Source: Polytrichum commune (lineage: Eukaryota; Streptophyta; Polytrichopsida; Polytrichales; Polytrichaceae). Taken from it: 64,000 nucleotides of DNA. Both the position numbers and the translations under genes were made by a program. The DNA lies in assembly GCA_950295325.1 (NCBI GenBank), contig OX485803.1, positions 9,732,001 to 9,796,000 of the forward strand, read 5' to 3'. The first letter of the stretch is position 1. Every line of letters begins with the position of its first letter. Under the pieces are notes generated by a model that did not search any database, was not told the DNA's origin, and saw only the letters and a program-made list of their open reading frames with translations. Shown piece by piece: positions 12,331 through 25,919 of this stretch.

Positions 12331-15300
12331 TGCTTAAGACAAGTAATTGAATTAGGCCTGCTTACTATTCAATATTCTAAACCAGCAAGAATGCATACGA
12401 AGAGTCATGATCGGTGCACAAATCGTTGCTTGAAAATCTTGTGGTCTCATTTCCATTAACGTCATTTTGAGAAACAATAGGTAACTTGAATAACAATATT
12501 GAGCATGAAGAGGTGGCCCATAGCATAAGATAATGATGTTTTAGGTTATGCTGCCTATTAGTTTAGTAATACTAGTTATATCGAGGGTTTTAAGTTACAC
12601 CCTAATACTAGGTTGTTTGATTGCTTGCAATGCTTGTACACGCCGGTTATCATGATACATTGGGATATTGAAAGCACAATTAGAGACGCCTCAAAAATCA
12701 CCAAACCCCTCTCTTCTTCACCAACCATTAATTGTTTTCCTAGTTTGCCATATTCCTTATGAAGTTCATGTTTCTTAGTCAACAACTTGGATCTAAACAC
12801 CTTGAAGACAATATGTGTCATTGCTTCAAGCATGACATGCACGACCCCTAGTTTTTCAGCCCATGCATGCTCAAGAAACCATCAAATTCTTTACCACACT
12901 CTCGTGCCATTCTTGTTGTTGCACCAACATTGGCTCTTACTCACCTAATGTTGATCATACTTCCACCTTGTAATATGGACCCCTGGACAATAGCCAAGCA
13001 ACAGAACCCTTATATAGTCTTCTAAATCTACACAACATGATTGGACAAGAGAATCCAAAGGTGCCCTCCACTCCAACTATGCGCAAAATACCTCTTGACC
13101 ATTTTCAAAACCTCTCAGCAACACCCAAGGCTACATGAAATAAGAAAAAATATTCTTGTTGAGGCCAATATGTCTCAAAGTAAAGATTGTATGATTATGT
13201 TTTTTAACCTTTTGCTAGCTTTAATATTGGCCCCTTACGGATGTGCAAATCATCATATACATGTGGCCTCCCTCACAATAAACTACATGCCATATTAAGG
13301 ATCGCTAATAAGAAGGATTAGGTTCTAATTAAAAATGAAAGCTTTCTATTTTGAATTATAATCTAACTTTTCAATGTACATGTCATGGTTCATGGCATAA
13401 TTGTTTTCTCAGCCAAGGTTTGCCAAATAATCAATGTATCTTGAGGTGGTTGGGTATACTCTTGCATACTTGTAATCGTGCATGGACTTGTAACGTTGAG
13501 TATCATATGTTGGAGTAGTGTAGTGGCAATGGGCATTGAAATTTTGAGAATATTTAAGATTTTCTAGTATATATTGAAAATTCTCTAGGCTTAGTGTCAC
13601 GAGAAATTGCATAGTTTAAGCTACCAATGTATTTGATGCAACTGTGAAATGATGTAGATATGACATTACCCAAGTATGGCATAAATGTTGAGGCAATATA
13701 GCACATGGTTGCATATATTGTATTGTCTTGGTGATATTAGCTTCAGGAAGTAACTTAGTTCAGCAAATTTCTCATGGTCCATTTGGGGCATCATTTAGCA
13801 TCCAAGTGGGAGCAGATCTACAATTCTCATGGAGTGGACAATGCCATGAAACCCTCTTGTCAATTGACTATTTTTTCTTTGTCCATTGTTGACAGAAGGC
13901 TTGTGTACTTGATTCAACATCCAAGCAACATGACTTGCCCCTCTTCTTACTCTATCCAACCCTCCCTTTACTTGTTGGGCAATTACAAAGATACAAAGAA
14001 TGAGGAGGTTTTGTTGCCACCATGCAAAAGGCAGTGCACATCCTCAACAAGAATGACAACTTCTCTTACTTCAATGTGCAAATGCTCATTGATATAATTG
14101 TTTTCATCGTTCTTTGAAATAATCTCCATTACAACACACACCCACCATCCTTGGGTAGTCATCTCCAAGCAATACAACCATTGTCACCAAAGCATAATCG
14201 TAGTGGCACTGCTCTAGAGTTTACAATTGATGCAATTATACTACATTCTCATCTATGAAATTGCTCCACATTCATAATTGATTTTGGTGTTCATTTATTT
14301 TACTCTCTCCAAATATTGGCACATCTTTGTCTACTATGTTTGAGTAATTTAGCAATCTACAAGTGTCATATGAGATGAGGTAAGATTGTCATGCTTTTCT
14401 ACCTTACACTACCAATATTTTCAACAATTGCTAATCAAATAATTGCATTGTTGGACCGGTTCTCCTGGCATTGGAAAACTAAAATTGTCAGCCCTCACCT
14501 TCTATTCCTAGCTACTCAATAGTCCCCTTCTTCTCACAACTTCTAGTTGCAATGGAACGACAACATTTCATTTCAAAAACCCTTTGTTCCCCTCTTCTTC
14601 ACAAGACGAACTCAAATCCCGTTGTGATGCGCTACAAGTGAGTATAGATGAGATTGACAATAATTTCTCTACGTATTACTTTAAATGAACACCTATGAAA
14701 GGACATTTAGAAGCAACCATCAAGGATGTAGTACATTTGGACATTGGATTTGATTCTTTGTCACTAGACATCAAGTAAAACAAAGGCTAGCTCCGCAACA
14801 CGAAGGTGTTGGTACAAATGGCTATCAAGATAATCCTCAAGTACAAGAAACTCAAGCGAGTTTGCTCCATAACCCCTCTTCCAAAGAAGATGTGGTTTCT
14901 AGAAGTTTATTTTCCTCTAACCGGCGTTGTGTTTTAAATAAGTGGCGCCTAGTAAGTGTGCTTTCCAACAAGGAGATAATTGTACAATGGTGAAAGTTTC
15001 ATGTTGCATATAATATGCCTTTTTTTTAATGACAAATTTCATGTTATGCATGCGTTCTACTTTGAATTTCACAGCATTCTAGAGGGCACTCTAACACATC
15101 GGGCACTCATGTTGGGTGGCATCCCATCATGCTACCACAACACTCGCACTTGAAAGAATTTGAGCTTAGTAGGTGCTTCAAGCTTTAGAAGGGAGGAAAA
15201 TTGCTCCTCTACAAAGACATTGTATTAGAAATTTGGCCGAAGAGGCCTAGCTTCTTCCAATCAAAGATTTGTAACTTGATGCTATGTATTTTACATTGGA

Positions 15301-18295
15301 GTGAGCTCCATGTACATATTTATGGCTTCGGTTGGAAATTGCAGTTGTAAGGGAAAGTTTGGGTGTACCAAGATACTTACATAAAAAGGTAACCGAAGTT
15401 GGTATTGAACAAATGTGGTTCATATTGAAGTTTATGGTTGTCTCATCTTCACCAACAATACCTCCAATAAATTGAATGGATTGTGTTGGCCATTTTGTGG
15501 TGTGAGACATCACTTGTCGTTGAGTCTTAGGTGCTTTTGTGTTCTTGAAATTCATTAAAGTATGATTGTTGCTATGTTTGCTAGTTTGTAGGGTTCAAGG
15601 AGAGAACCCACTTCGTAACAAGTGGAGTGGGCCAATTGTAATCGCTACAATTTCATGGTCTTATATAGGGGATTTGTATCACAACATCATAATAATGTAG
15701 AGTTAAAGGATGTTGTAGAGTTTGAGAAAGGTGAGACAATTGATAAATGTGCATCTAAAGTGAGTAAGTCGTTCTTGAGGGAGGTTCAGAAGGAGGAGGA
15801 GGATGTTGCTATAGCAAACCTTTTGGCAATGACATGTGGACAATGTAGAATGGTTGAGAGGGTGTGGCATCATGTGCCACACTCTATGTGCATGATAAGA
15901 CAATAGTTGTCGAAATAAATTAGCCTTGGGGAAAGCTTTAGAGTTTGTATGATTGTCCAATCATGACAAATGATTGGAACTATTTACATGTATTAGATTT
16001 AGATTGTATGAATGAATGCTACTAAGAGATTGTGGAAATGGCAGCGTTATTATCCATGTTTCCATGCTTCAGGTTTCATGTGGTTGGTAAACATAGTGTG
16101 GATGAGATTGCTAGAAACAAAGTCAGTTGTTGCGCCAATTTTTCATTTCACCAAACTTGATGTCATAAGGAATGTCAATGTTCATATGGTGACCACTAAT
16201 CATTGGTTTGTAGCCTTCAAACGTGGCACACGCACAATCACAAATGCTTGCAGTCTACAACAATAATTTGTGAAGGTAAATACATTGTTTTGAGTGCATA
16301 AACATTCTACAAGGGTGAAATTGAAAAGCGAGTTATTGGTTTTACACACAGAGTGAAACTGACTTGGTAATATTTTGTCAACGGTCCGACTATATCTTCA
16401 AGGTCCCAATTTCATGCATGCTAGAAAAAGACATTGCGTATAACCATATTGCCTTAGCGATGGTCCTAACCTTCTATGGTGGAACAAAACATAAATGTGA
16501 CACTAATGGCCATGGCCATATTTGGGTTATTATCATCTCAATACATAAACAACATACTTTAAGTTGATTTAGTGCTCTTAGATTACTCCCTCCAATGTAC
16601 TACTATATTATTGTACAATGCATCCTTGTTCAAAATTTTAATTGACATGAAGTGTTGATGGGCACCTTAAGGAAAGAAACAGTTTCTGGGGTCACATGTT
16701 CAAAACTCATGGAGTATTATCATGCGAGCGATGAGTGCTAACATATGAGCAGTGAGCAAAAGAATGTCCATTTTCCAACATGCACCAATATCCTATAACC
16801 ATGGTAAATTTTGCCTAGAAAATGCATTTAGACGCACTTAAGATGATAAATTATTCGTTTGCTACCACCCAAAACTTGGTTTTATGTAATTCATTGAATT
16901 TACTTTTGGCCAAGACCGTGACCCCACCACTACAATCCAAAGGAAGAAGTTAAAATACCAAACATTGGTGGACACCTTTGGAAATGCTAGGTGGTTTGTA
17001 ACACTCACCATCTTCACAACATACATCCAAGGTGGCATACACATGACCAACATGACCAACCTATTTGAACAATGCTACACCCCTTTAATGCCCATACATG
17101 CATACATGCAACAAATCCACCTAATAGCTATCAAATACCTCACCCAATTCATGCTCAACAAACGTAAATTGGAAAACCACCAACAACCAATACTCCCCAT
17201 CCAAGTAAGCACCAAACATACACATAACAAATCTCAAGAATGAATCTTACAACATGGTGCCTAAACCTAGTCAATTAGCTCAAATTAAGCGATAGAACAA
17301 CCTCCCATAGTCACCCCTGAGAAGCAAACCCAACTTGGGTTGCAACAAGTTAAGGCACCACACCCTCATAACACCCACACTTGAGATACACAAAATTCCT
17401 AGACAACAACCCATATTCCAGCTAATGGACCTACAATGTCCCTTGTCATTGATTACCAAGTTTAGTTAGTGCCTCAGTGAAGACTTCTATGGGTTTAAAG
17501 TTTTTTTTTTCCTCTCATCAACCTCTCCAAGGAACACCTTTGTTCATGAATTGAGTATCGGTTTTGGTTAGATTAAAGAAAATATCAATGGTTTTTATAT
17601 CCATCTCGGACATAGCAACACTCTTATGAAAAGCAAAACGTGAAGATGCTTTAGCTTTTCGAGTGAAAACCAAAACTCAAAGAAGTTGCAACTTATTAAA
17701 TGAAAACCAAAATGCAAAAACGCCAATCACAAAAATTGTTGAAATAAATCAAAACTAAATAATGATATATTCAAAACAATATTTGAAACCAATAAACATA
17801 GAATTTTCTATGAGTTGAATTTAAAGACATTAAGAGCATATTTTGTGAGTTTAGTCAACACCCAAACACAATGGCAACTCATTGATGCTTTGCCAATCCA
17901 TTGCAATTGCAAAATCATGAATTTCTGTATACATCATCACATCCACCCTGCCTTCTTTATTCCCAGTAAGAAGACAAGCAAACGAACATTCTCATGCAAG
18001 TATGCACTAGCAAACACAAAAAATACTACACATTTGGGCCACATTATCATCCGCATCCTCCAATTCTTTTGGGAACACTCTAGTAGGAATTGTGTCACCA
18101 TCATCCTACACACACAAGCCAACCACAATGAGCATTGTGACCAATCAACCACCAATTATTCAACACAATGGAAACTAAAAAAGTAAGTGAAAACAATTAA
18201 GAATTCTTCAAAACACCATCTCCACACCAATTGGATGTTTATAAAAACTCTTCATTATTTAGGGGAAAAAAAGGACTTTACGTGCATCTTTGTGG

Positions 18296-18735
18296 GCCCT
18301 TTTAGAAGTTTTGAATAGGCCCTTAGAAGCCCCATGAACATCATTTTAAAATATTTTGAAAATAAAAATAAAAATCTAGAACCAACTTCAATGTGTTCAA
18401 AATGTTGGGAAAACCCTCTTAGCATCAAGAGAATGTTTTTCAAAAATTTGGGCATTTTTACAACACCTAAGAAGACCCTACAAAAAGTTGGGGATGTCTA
18501 TAAGATTATTTTACAAATCAATATAATTTGGAACCAACTTCGATGTGTTCAACATGTTGGAAAACACCCTCTCGGCACCGAGAGGGTGTTTTTAAAAAAA
18601 CGATTGAGCATTTTTTAGAAGGCTTGAGAAGTTTCTCATAAGCACTATGAACGTCATTTTTGAAGAATTTTGAAAAAATTAGTAAAGTTTTTAAACCAAC
18701 TTTGATGTGTTCGAATGTTTGAAACGTTAATCTAG
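18296..18735 (+). repeat. Short tandem array, unit about 152-162 bp, three copies
   Basis: The marker ACCAACTTCAATGTGTTC recurs at 18381, 18533 and 18695. Around each marker are related blocks: a TTAGAAG...CTTGAGAAG lead-in, a CATGAACATCATTTT block, and AAAATGTTGGAAAACCCTC. A related fragment (AACCAACTTTTGAGTGCTC) sits near 19150. The unit length is close to that of plant satellite monomers, but only three diverged copies are present. Confidence 0.6.
18561..18592. repeat. Perfect inverted repeat (15-bp arms, 2-nt loop)
   Basis: AAAACACCCTCTCGG at 18561-18575 is followed by CA and then the exact reverse complement at 18578-18592. It lies inside the second unit of the tandem array. The equivalent place in the first unit is diverged and has no such hairpin. 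Confidence 0.85.
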
Positions 18736-18769
18736 GCACCAAGATAAATATTTATGATTGTCTTGACAT

Positions 18770-18985
18770 ATAATCTCAAAGCCATGGCCACTTTCCTCAT
18801 AATTTTCAGAGCTCGCATGAGTCTCTTATTCATTATGAAAGTGGAGGTTCTTGTGCTCATTAAGCGGTCATATAAGTTCCCACAATTGTGTTGATTATTG
18901 AACTTAGAATGCTCAATATATTTGGAGCACATAGTCCAATTTCTTTAAAGCAAATGTCTTGTTGGTGTCTCTTGATTAGTGAATA
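18770..18985 (+). repeat. Dispersed repeat family R, copy 3
   Basis: Contains the family blocks TTTCCTCATAATTTTCAGAG, TCTTATTCATTATGAAAGTG, a GGTCATATAAGTTCCC block and GGAGCACATAGTCCAATTTC. Non-coding remnant on the + strand. Confidence 0.45.
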
Positions 18986-20008
18986 AAAATGATTAGCAAT
19001 CAGTATATGTCACACGCCTTATTGTAGTGAGATTGGTCGACACCTTCTTTTGTAATATGGCGTCACCGATGCTCGATGATGATTGAACTCTTGGAAAGAT
19101 TTGTTGGGGTCATTTGTAAAGCACTTAAGAAAATTATGTTAAAATTTGAAACCAACTTTTGAGTGCTCAAAATGTTGAATTTTTTATTTTTCATAAGGAT
19201 ATTGAATTCTATTTTTGGTATATATCTAAAACATCCCTTAATCACGTTCTCATATCTAAGTTTCATCCAATTTAGACACCCACCCCACCACCCGGTACTC
19301 CAAGACAACTTGGTACAATCCAAATGCACATACTTGCAGAGCATGGGAACAAATGGGAGAGTACAACATTTACAACGTATGTCATGGTGGGGAAGAAATG
19401 ACATGATGGCGAACACCTTCATGTATGGAGCCGCAGAGAGAAGAGAAGGAACGTTAACCTTATTGGGATCAACGTGATTGAAATGCCCGTTCGACCCACC
19501 CTTGGTATTATGTCCATTAGGCATAACTATGCAGCCGCAACTTTAACAACAACGAGGTCATTCACACCGTACCCGCATCATATAGGATAGCAACTATTGT
19601 TGAGCACTAACAATCAATAATATATAATCATGATGTGATGTTAGTACATTGTTGATGTAGATTTGATGAACTCTCAAAAACATGTAGGTGATTGTAGCCT
19701 AATATATTAAGACTTGTTTCTAGATGTACAAATGCCAAGTTTACTACATGGTTATAGAGCATGAATTCCATGGTTTTTGGGTTAACTTCACAAATATAAA
19801 TGTCCCCTTGCTTTCCATTCATAGCCAAATTATTCAAAGTTCATGGAATATATTCTAAAAATGGAAACATACATCTCATGTTATTGCTCACCACTCACAT
19901 GTTCCTACTCGTTGCTCATTTTCTCACATTCTAGCTTCCCTCTTGAGAATTCAAACCTCATATGTTCAGTGCTTTGGTGCTTCTAACTTTCACATGTGGT
20001 ATTGATAT

Positions 20009-20870
20009 TTGGGGAGGAGACTTGCAAAACTCTCATTGGAAGGTTTTCGAGAAGGGCATGAAGATACATCATATGATGTCTCACGTCAAAGAACTCTTTT
20101 AAAAACCTATCGTATTTTGTTGGCCGAATTTGGAGAACTCCCCATAGAATTATATGCTCTTAAGCTCACCATGGGTTTTCAACAAAGACTTGGTCACCTA
20201 CCCTCCTCTCGGTGAGCTGGTCAAGCATCCATACTTTCCCAACACCCAACCAAACAACAATTTAACACTTGGCACAAATCGACAACCATGTGGAAGGCCT
20301 CATGTTGGGAAACTTGTGACAACCCGACAACATCAAAAATCGCATTAGATGGTAACAATGAGGTTTTTCTTGCTAAAGAGTGGAATTCTTTCCATCTCTC
20401 ATGGAAGAAACCAAATAACCTCCACCTCAAGGATTTTCTCAAATATGAATGTAAAGTTTACTTGAAGCAACCATTAACACCACCATACTGCAAAATCATC
20501 GTTGCTCACTGCACCTTGAAATGTAGACTTGCAATTGAAATTGGATGATGGGCAACCATCCCTTTCTCTACATACAATAGACTATGCCTTTTCTGGTCTA
20601 AGAATGTAATTGAAAACGAGACACACGTTGTGTTGGAGTGTCCCCTATATAACCCTATTAGAGATAAATTTCCATCAGCATTTGAGAATGTAATATCAGG
20701 GAGCCTCTTTCAGTTGGATCATCAAGTTGACATTAGTGTCTATCTCATGGAGGCTACCACACTCTGCTATTCTAGGGAATTAGCCGGTTTGAAATTATCA
20801 TGATGTACTTTCGGTCCCATTAGCCTTTTGGCTTCCCAAACTCTAAAATCAATTTGACTTTGATTCAATT
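20009..20870 (+). pseudogene. LINE (non-LTR retrotransposon) 3' end remnant
   Basis: Frames around 20009-20800 read, with frame jumps and stops, as the carboxy end of a LINE polyprotein. LLAEFGELPIELYALKL is followed by a GFQQRLGHLPSSR stretch, and then a Cys/His-rich end, RLCLFWSKNVIENETHVVLE, followed by CPLYNPIRDKFP. The pattern Cys...Glu-x-x-His...Cys-Pro-x-Tyr is typical of the zinc-knuckle region after the reverse transcriptase in LINEs. Only the 3' end is present, and it is broken, as expected for a 5'-truncated insertion. No reverse transcriptase was found upstream. Confidence 0.6.
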
Positions 20871-21027
20871 GCTATACTACCATATATTTCACATGGTATT
20901 TCAAGTAGGTCTCCACTAATGAAGATCTGGAATGAAGTGAACTTCAAAGATAACTTATGTACTCAAAACAGAAGCACAAAACACTTTAAGAATTCAACTT
21001 TGTTGGGTTGTGAGTTAAATTGAATAA

Positions 21028-21526
21028 GGGCCACTTCACACATGAGACTGAGAGCCCGTGACCATTACACTTCAAGCACTCTCATTGGTGGAAAAGGCAG
21101 CGCCGGTCCAAGTTCACTTCACACTACGCTCGAGGGACCAACGGAGTTTGTGAATGCAAGATGGATGTAAAGTCTACATGGATTCCTACATGGCATCAAA
21201 TGGATCATGTTTCATGGTCTCTTGGACTACTTTCAAAAACCACCTCTTGGAGGTAAGGCCTAACACAAAACCGGGAGACCATGGCACTCCAAACGCTCAC
21301 AACCGTTGATTCATACCAGTTTATCATGCTTGACGACCCGCATGAATAGAAACTCATTGAAATAGCATTTGGTTGAGGGCTTGGTCACATATGACTTCAC
21401 ACTACACTTAGGGTTGGTGACCACACTACATGATTTTGGAGGTGTGTTGGGACGGCCTTTGGACACTCTCTTTTGGGCTCTCACAATTTCATGATCATGA
21501 CTCTTGGCTCATGTGTGAAGTGGCCC
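21028..21526 (+). mobile_element. PIF/Harbinger-like MITE, copy A (499 bp)
   Basis: Begins GGGCCACTTCACACATGAG and ends with the reverse complement (CTCATGTGTGAAGTGGCCC). Flanks are TAA on the left and AAA on the right, i.e. a TAA duplication with one change. It is collinear over its length with the copy at 24730-25229, and inverted relative to 40026-40531. It codes for nothing recognisable. Confidence 0.85.
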
Positions 21527-24326
21527 AAACTCAAACCTAAATTATAAATGGTTTTTTTCCTTGTTTTCCAATTAAAAACAACTGCATGTGACAGCCTTAT
21601 GGATGCTATTCTCACCTTTTTGTTTTAGTGGTTCCGAGTCGTTGGAAAGTGGCCCAAATTATTGTGTGGGGTTTTTGAATTAAAAAATTTGATAGCGCAA
21701 AAGGGCAAAGAAGTGAGGCGGAAAGTTCCATTCCATTCCCATACTATTATACACAAGGTATGTGCCATGTTTGCCTTACTTCTTTGCCGCAAAAGGGCAA
21801 AGAAGTGTGGCCGCTCTTCTAAGTTGATTGGGCACCTATAATAGACATACCTATTTCTGTTAACTTAAGCAATTTCGCATAAATGTAGTACATGTGTTAT
21901 ATTGAAGTAATTTTTTATAGGTCTTGAAATTGATATCACACCGTTTAACCCCAAAAAATCATAATTATGTCCAAGTTTTGAAACTACCATAAATTTTCAA
22001 AGGCAAGATTCTCTCCCAACCCATATTCACAACATAGGTCCACCTATATCCGATAACTGGGAGACGAAAACTTGCCCTTTCCAAGGAATCCAAATCCGCG
22101 TCCGTTTTTAATTTACTTGTTCCATCACGCCGAATGTGATGACTACATGTGTGATTCTTCATGACTTTTTCCATCAAGTTAGAAAATGAGGGCTACATTC
22201 GTGGAACTTCATGATTTTAGGGACTCTATGTATAAGATTGGGGGTTTATCATAAATGGGTTTGTCTACTCTACGTACATTTTGACTTTGTTATCACAAGG
22301 TTTTGCAAACACACCAAAAAAGACATGTGTTGCAATGAGGTTGGAGTTTATGTACATAATACAAACACTTGCTAGGTTCGACAATCAATATAGGTAACAT
22401 GACACATGTGATTGTTTGAAGAGATTGAGAATCTTAGCTTTGACCTCTTATAATATTTGCAACTCGGCTCAAATTATGGAACTTGAAATGAAAATCTTTG
22501 TGATTCTCAATTGTTCACCAGATGAGACAAATTGTGATCCGGTCCATTTGTCCAAAACTTGTGTGTGAAGTTGGAAGTGCCTGCAACAAGACCAATCATG
22601 TGCAAACTCATCCATTAGGAATGTGAAAGGGCTATTTGTGAACAATTCAACTCAGGCAATGGGATCAAAAGACGTTGAATTAGTCTAGTGGGGTACAATT
22701 GGCATGAACAAACCCTCAACCTTATAAGGGTCGTGTTTTTATTACAATGACGTACAAGTTTACCCAAAGCCCCACAAAAGGCCCACTAACCATACAAGAA
22801 AACACATGAATGCTCACAACACCTACTGAGGGGGAGGGGTAAAGGGGAAGTGGAAAGCACTTGTAAAAATTATGGAGCCCATAGATCATGTTTTTGCCAA
22901 ACTAATGCCCCCTTCCCACTTGACTTTGGCTATACCTAAAAGTTGGTTCCAAAAACACGGCCTTCACACCGTCTACACTATCTAGTGTTGAGCCTAGTTG
23001 GCAAATGATGTGGCATGGTTTACAAGTGGAGGTTTTAAGCCTCAAGCACCAACCCTCCCATTGGTACCTAGACATGAGGCAAGAATGTAGGACCTTTAAA
23101 AGTGTTGCCTCCCGCCCTTGTGATTGGTTGCTTTTAGTCTTAGCTATGAGGGCATGAGAAGCTTCAATAACAAAAACCGATGGTAAGAAAGATGAGTAGT
23201 AAGGCATTTGGGGATGGGACAAAAAACTATCCAACATTCATTGCTTGGTAGATAAAACAATGAACGTGTGTGAAAACTACTTAACTAAAACCTACTCGAA
23301 AATCTCTAGAGCAAGTTCTTGTAGGTGCATTGGGATAGCCGGATGCCTCCGCTATAACCAAGAGAGCTTTACCTGGTTTTAAGAAAAGACTTTTGTTATT
23401 TGGTAAAGCCATGTGGGAAGGGGGCATAATCCTTGATCCTAAGTTCCTATGAAGCCATATAGTATTTGATGAATGATTACAAACACGATTTTCCGTTATA
23501 AGGAAGCTTCATAGAAGGTCAATCCATACATCATTGGATTCCCGTGTGAATTCTCTTGCAAATGGCATATGTTTCCTGATCAAGTGGTAGATGCACAATT
23601 TTCAAGAAACAAGAAAAGGTGATTTATGTAATTAATTATAATTAAAAATTAAAAATTACCAAAAAAACAACCAAAAACAAAACAACGTTGTTCAAGAACT
23701 TACTACACAAGGTAGTTTTGAAGGTTTTCAATATCGTAGATGATATTCACTTGACTTACTCTTTTGTATTGTTGTAAACCTTACGCATTCATATGATCGG
23801 ACAAAAATTTAAGTGGAAACATTCTAAAATGAAAGAACTTACAAATTTCAGAGGACATTCCTTTTAAACCTACTGTCATGTAAATAGCGATCATGTGTCA
23901 CTGCAGCTCGAGTACCAACCACCACTAACAAACAACACTAAAACATAGCAAAGTCACACATAAACAACACACCTCGACACAATTCATCAAATTTTCATTG
24001 TGATTTTGACTCCATCTACATATATGACCCAAAATTCAGTTGGAATCCAAGATCAAATCAAACCTTTAACATACACTTCATGATGCATCTTTGATCATGG
24101 CCTACTCATCTAGGCACGAAGGGTTAACCTGGGGTCACAAATCCCTGAATTAGTGTAGCAAGCTTAAAATTGAAACGAATAAGCCACCAACCCGAAAGAA
24201 AGGGACATGTTTTTTTACTATCACCCTCTTGGTAAAATATCATAAAATGAAACCCACTAGGAAAATCCCACTTAATGATTAAAGAAACCCAAAAAACACA
24301 ATACAAAAGTTGGGGTTCCCGAACTA
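21527..24326. other. Gene-free stretch
   Basis: No gene recognised. A small hairpin near 21778-21805 pairs ACTTCTTTGCC with GGCAAAGAAGT, and GCAAAAGGGCAAAGAAGTG occurs twice (near 21694 and 21789). Confidence 0.4.
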
Positions 24327-25235
24327 CACTAAATACCATATTTAGTGTCACATGGTATCTTATGTTGCTGTAGTAGCTATTCTAATGACACTCTGTAAAG
24401 AATAAGTTCACAAGTACGACATGGATGATTCAAAATTTGGAAAAAACCCATGCCAATAATTGAAACCGAGTTTGGTGTATTCTATACATCCTAACATTTC
24501 CGCAATGAAATAATCTTGTTGTGGATGATTGAGATTTGGATGAAAAGTCACTTAGTAAGTGGTCAACAATACTTGTAACATTGTGAATCTATAATGCCCA
24601 AGTTTTTCTAACAAGGCGGAACAAAACATGTTAAACGTCCACATTTTAGTGTGGGTGACACTTCACAAGCGGTTTACAATTAGTATTGAGCAAGACAAAT
24701 AGAATTGGTGACACTAAATACAACATTTCGGACCCACTTCACACACGAGACCGAGAGCCCATGACCGTTACACTTCAAGCATTCTCATTGGTGGAAAAGG
24801 CGGAGCCGGTCCAAGTTCGCTTCACACTACGCTTGAGGGACCAACAAAGTATGTGAATGCAAGATGGATGTAAAGTCCACATGGATTGCTGCATGGCATC
24901 CAATGGATCATGTTTCATGGTCACTTGGATTATTTTCAAAAACCACCTCTTGGAGGTAGGCCTAACACGAAACCGGGAGACCATGGCACTCCGAACGCTC
25001 ACAACTGTTGATTTATTCTATTTTATCATGTGTGAGGACCCGCATGAATAGAAATTCATTGAAATAGCATTTGGTTGATGGCCCGGTCACATATGACTTC
25101 ACACTACACTTGAAGGTCCGTGACCATACTTCATGATTTTGGAGGTGTGTTGGGACGGCCTTTGGACACTTTCTTTTGGGCTCTCACAATTTCATGGTCA
25201 CGGCCCTTGGCTCATGTGTGAAGTGGCCCTTAGTG
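24327..25235 (-). mobile_element. MITE family X, copy 3, interrupted by a second MITE
   Basis: The left end CACTAAATACCATATTTAGT follows TA. Reading the reverse strand gives the same block order as the copies at 7463, 8646 and 49632 (TTGTCTTGCTCAATACTAAT and others). The right end is cut at 24729 by a Harbinger-like MITE and resumes at 25230-25235 with TTAGTG followed by TA, which completes the terminal repeat. Confidence 0.8.
24730..25229 (+). mobile_element. PIF/Harbinger-like MITE, copy B, nested in MITE family X
   Basis: 500 bp, same orientation and same sequence blocks as copy A (TCTCATTGGTGGAAAAGGC, AAACCGGGAGACCATGGCA, TGGTCACATATGACTTCAC). The right end is GTGAAGTGGCCC followed by TTA. 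The left end has decayed (GGACCCACTTC, preceded by TTC). It lies exactly at a TTA inside the right terminal repeat of the family X element. Confidence 0.85.
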
Positions 25236-25919
25236 TAGGCAGGGTCCTAGTATCATATTTTACTCCAAGCCCGTCCATTATTATAGTCTCCTTTTGTGCA
25301 GCCGACATGGGGAAAATGCGAGCCTGGGTAAAACTGGAAAATTACTGTGGATCTTAACTCCGTCGGTAGGGTAAAAATATTATTGTACCTATAATTACCT
25401 ACCTACCAGTCTCCTGTTGGTGGGTAGGTACCGCTCTTCGCAACAGCTAGCTAGCTAGATACCTACCTATCTACCTACTTATTTACCTACCTACTTGATC
25501 GCTCTTCTGTAATAATGAGTGTAAATGTCCCAGTAATTTTAACTTAGTGAGGGAGCAATCACCACACGAAGGGTAAAAACCAAAAAACAAAAAACTACGT
25601 ACACTAATTATTTCAATTAACGAGGGAGGGCCTACTAGTGCGTGTGGGAAATTAATGAAGGTGATACACTCTAATTTCCTTAATATCACGCTTGTGGCAA
25701 CCAAAGTGCACATGATATTAAGAAGGTTTGTAGTGGTAACATGGATGCGTGCGTGATAATAAAGGATCAATGTTGCCTGTGACATTACGGAATAACACAA
25801 AGTCAACATTGCAATAATGAAAATAATTATAATTTATTAAACAAACGTCCGCTTAATTCCACGTGAAGTTGGTTCGTTGGCCATCAATGTTACATTTTTA
25901 TAGAGAAATGTCAGAGGTT
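25236..25919. other. Gene-free stretch with CCTA repeats
   Basis: Contains an imperfect inverted repeat (TACCTACCTACC at 25396-25407, GGTGGGTAGGTA at 25419-25430) and a run of GCTA and CCTA/CTAT units to about 25495. No gene recognised. Confidence 0.5.

Larger units (their letters stand above)
11541..20008. other. Gene-free repeat-rich stretch
   Basis: About 8.5 kb of decayed sequence. I recognise family R copies near 12110-12330 and 18770-18985 and a short tandem array at about 18296-18735 containing a perfect hairpin. Open frames of 60-150 codons occur but show no conserved domain and clash between strands. Confidence 0.45.

Noticed and set aside
15247-16266. Frames of 85-102 codons around 15-16 kb as possible transposase fragments
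   Set aside because: No recognisable motif; strands conflict; nothing conserved was found on either side.
21778-21805. Terminator-like hairpin
   Set aside because: A plain inverted repeat in plant intergenic DNA with no transcript evidence; intrinsic terminators do not apply here.
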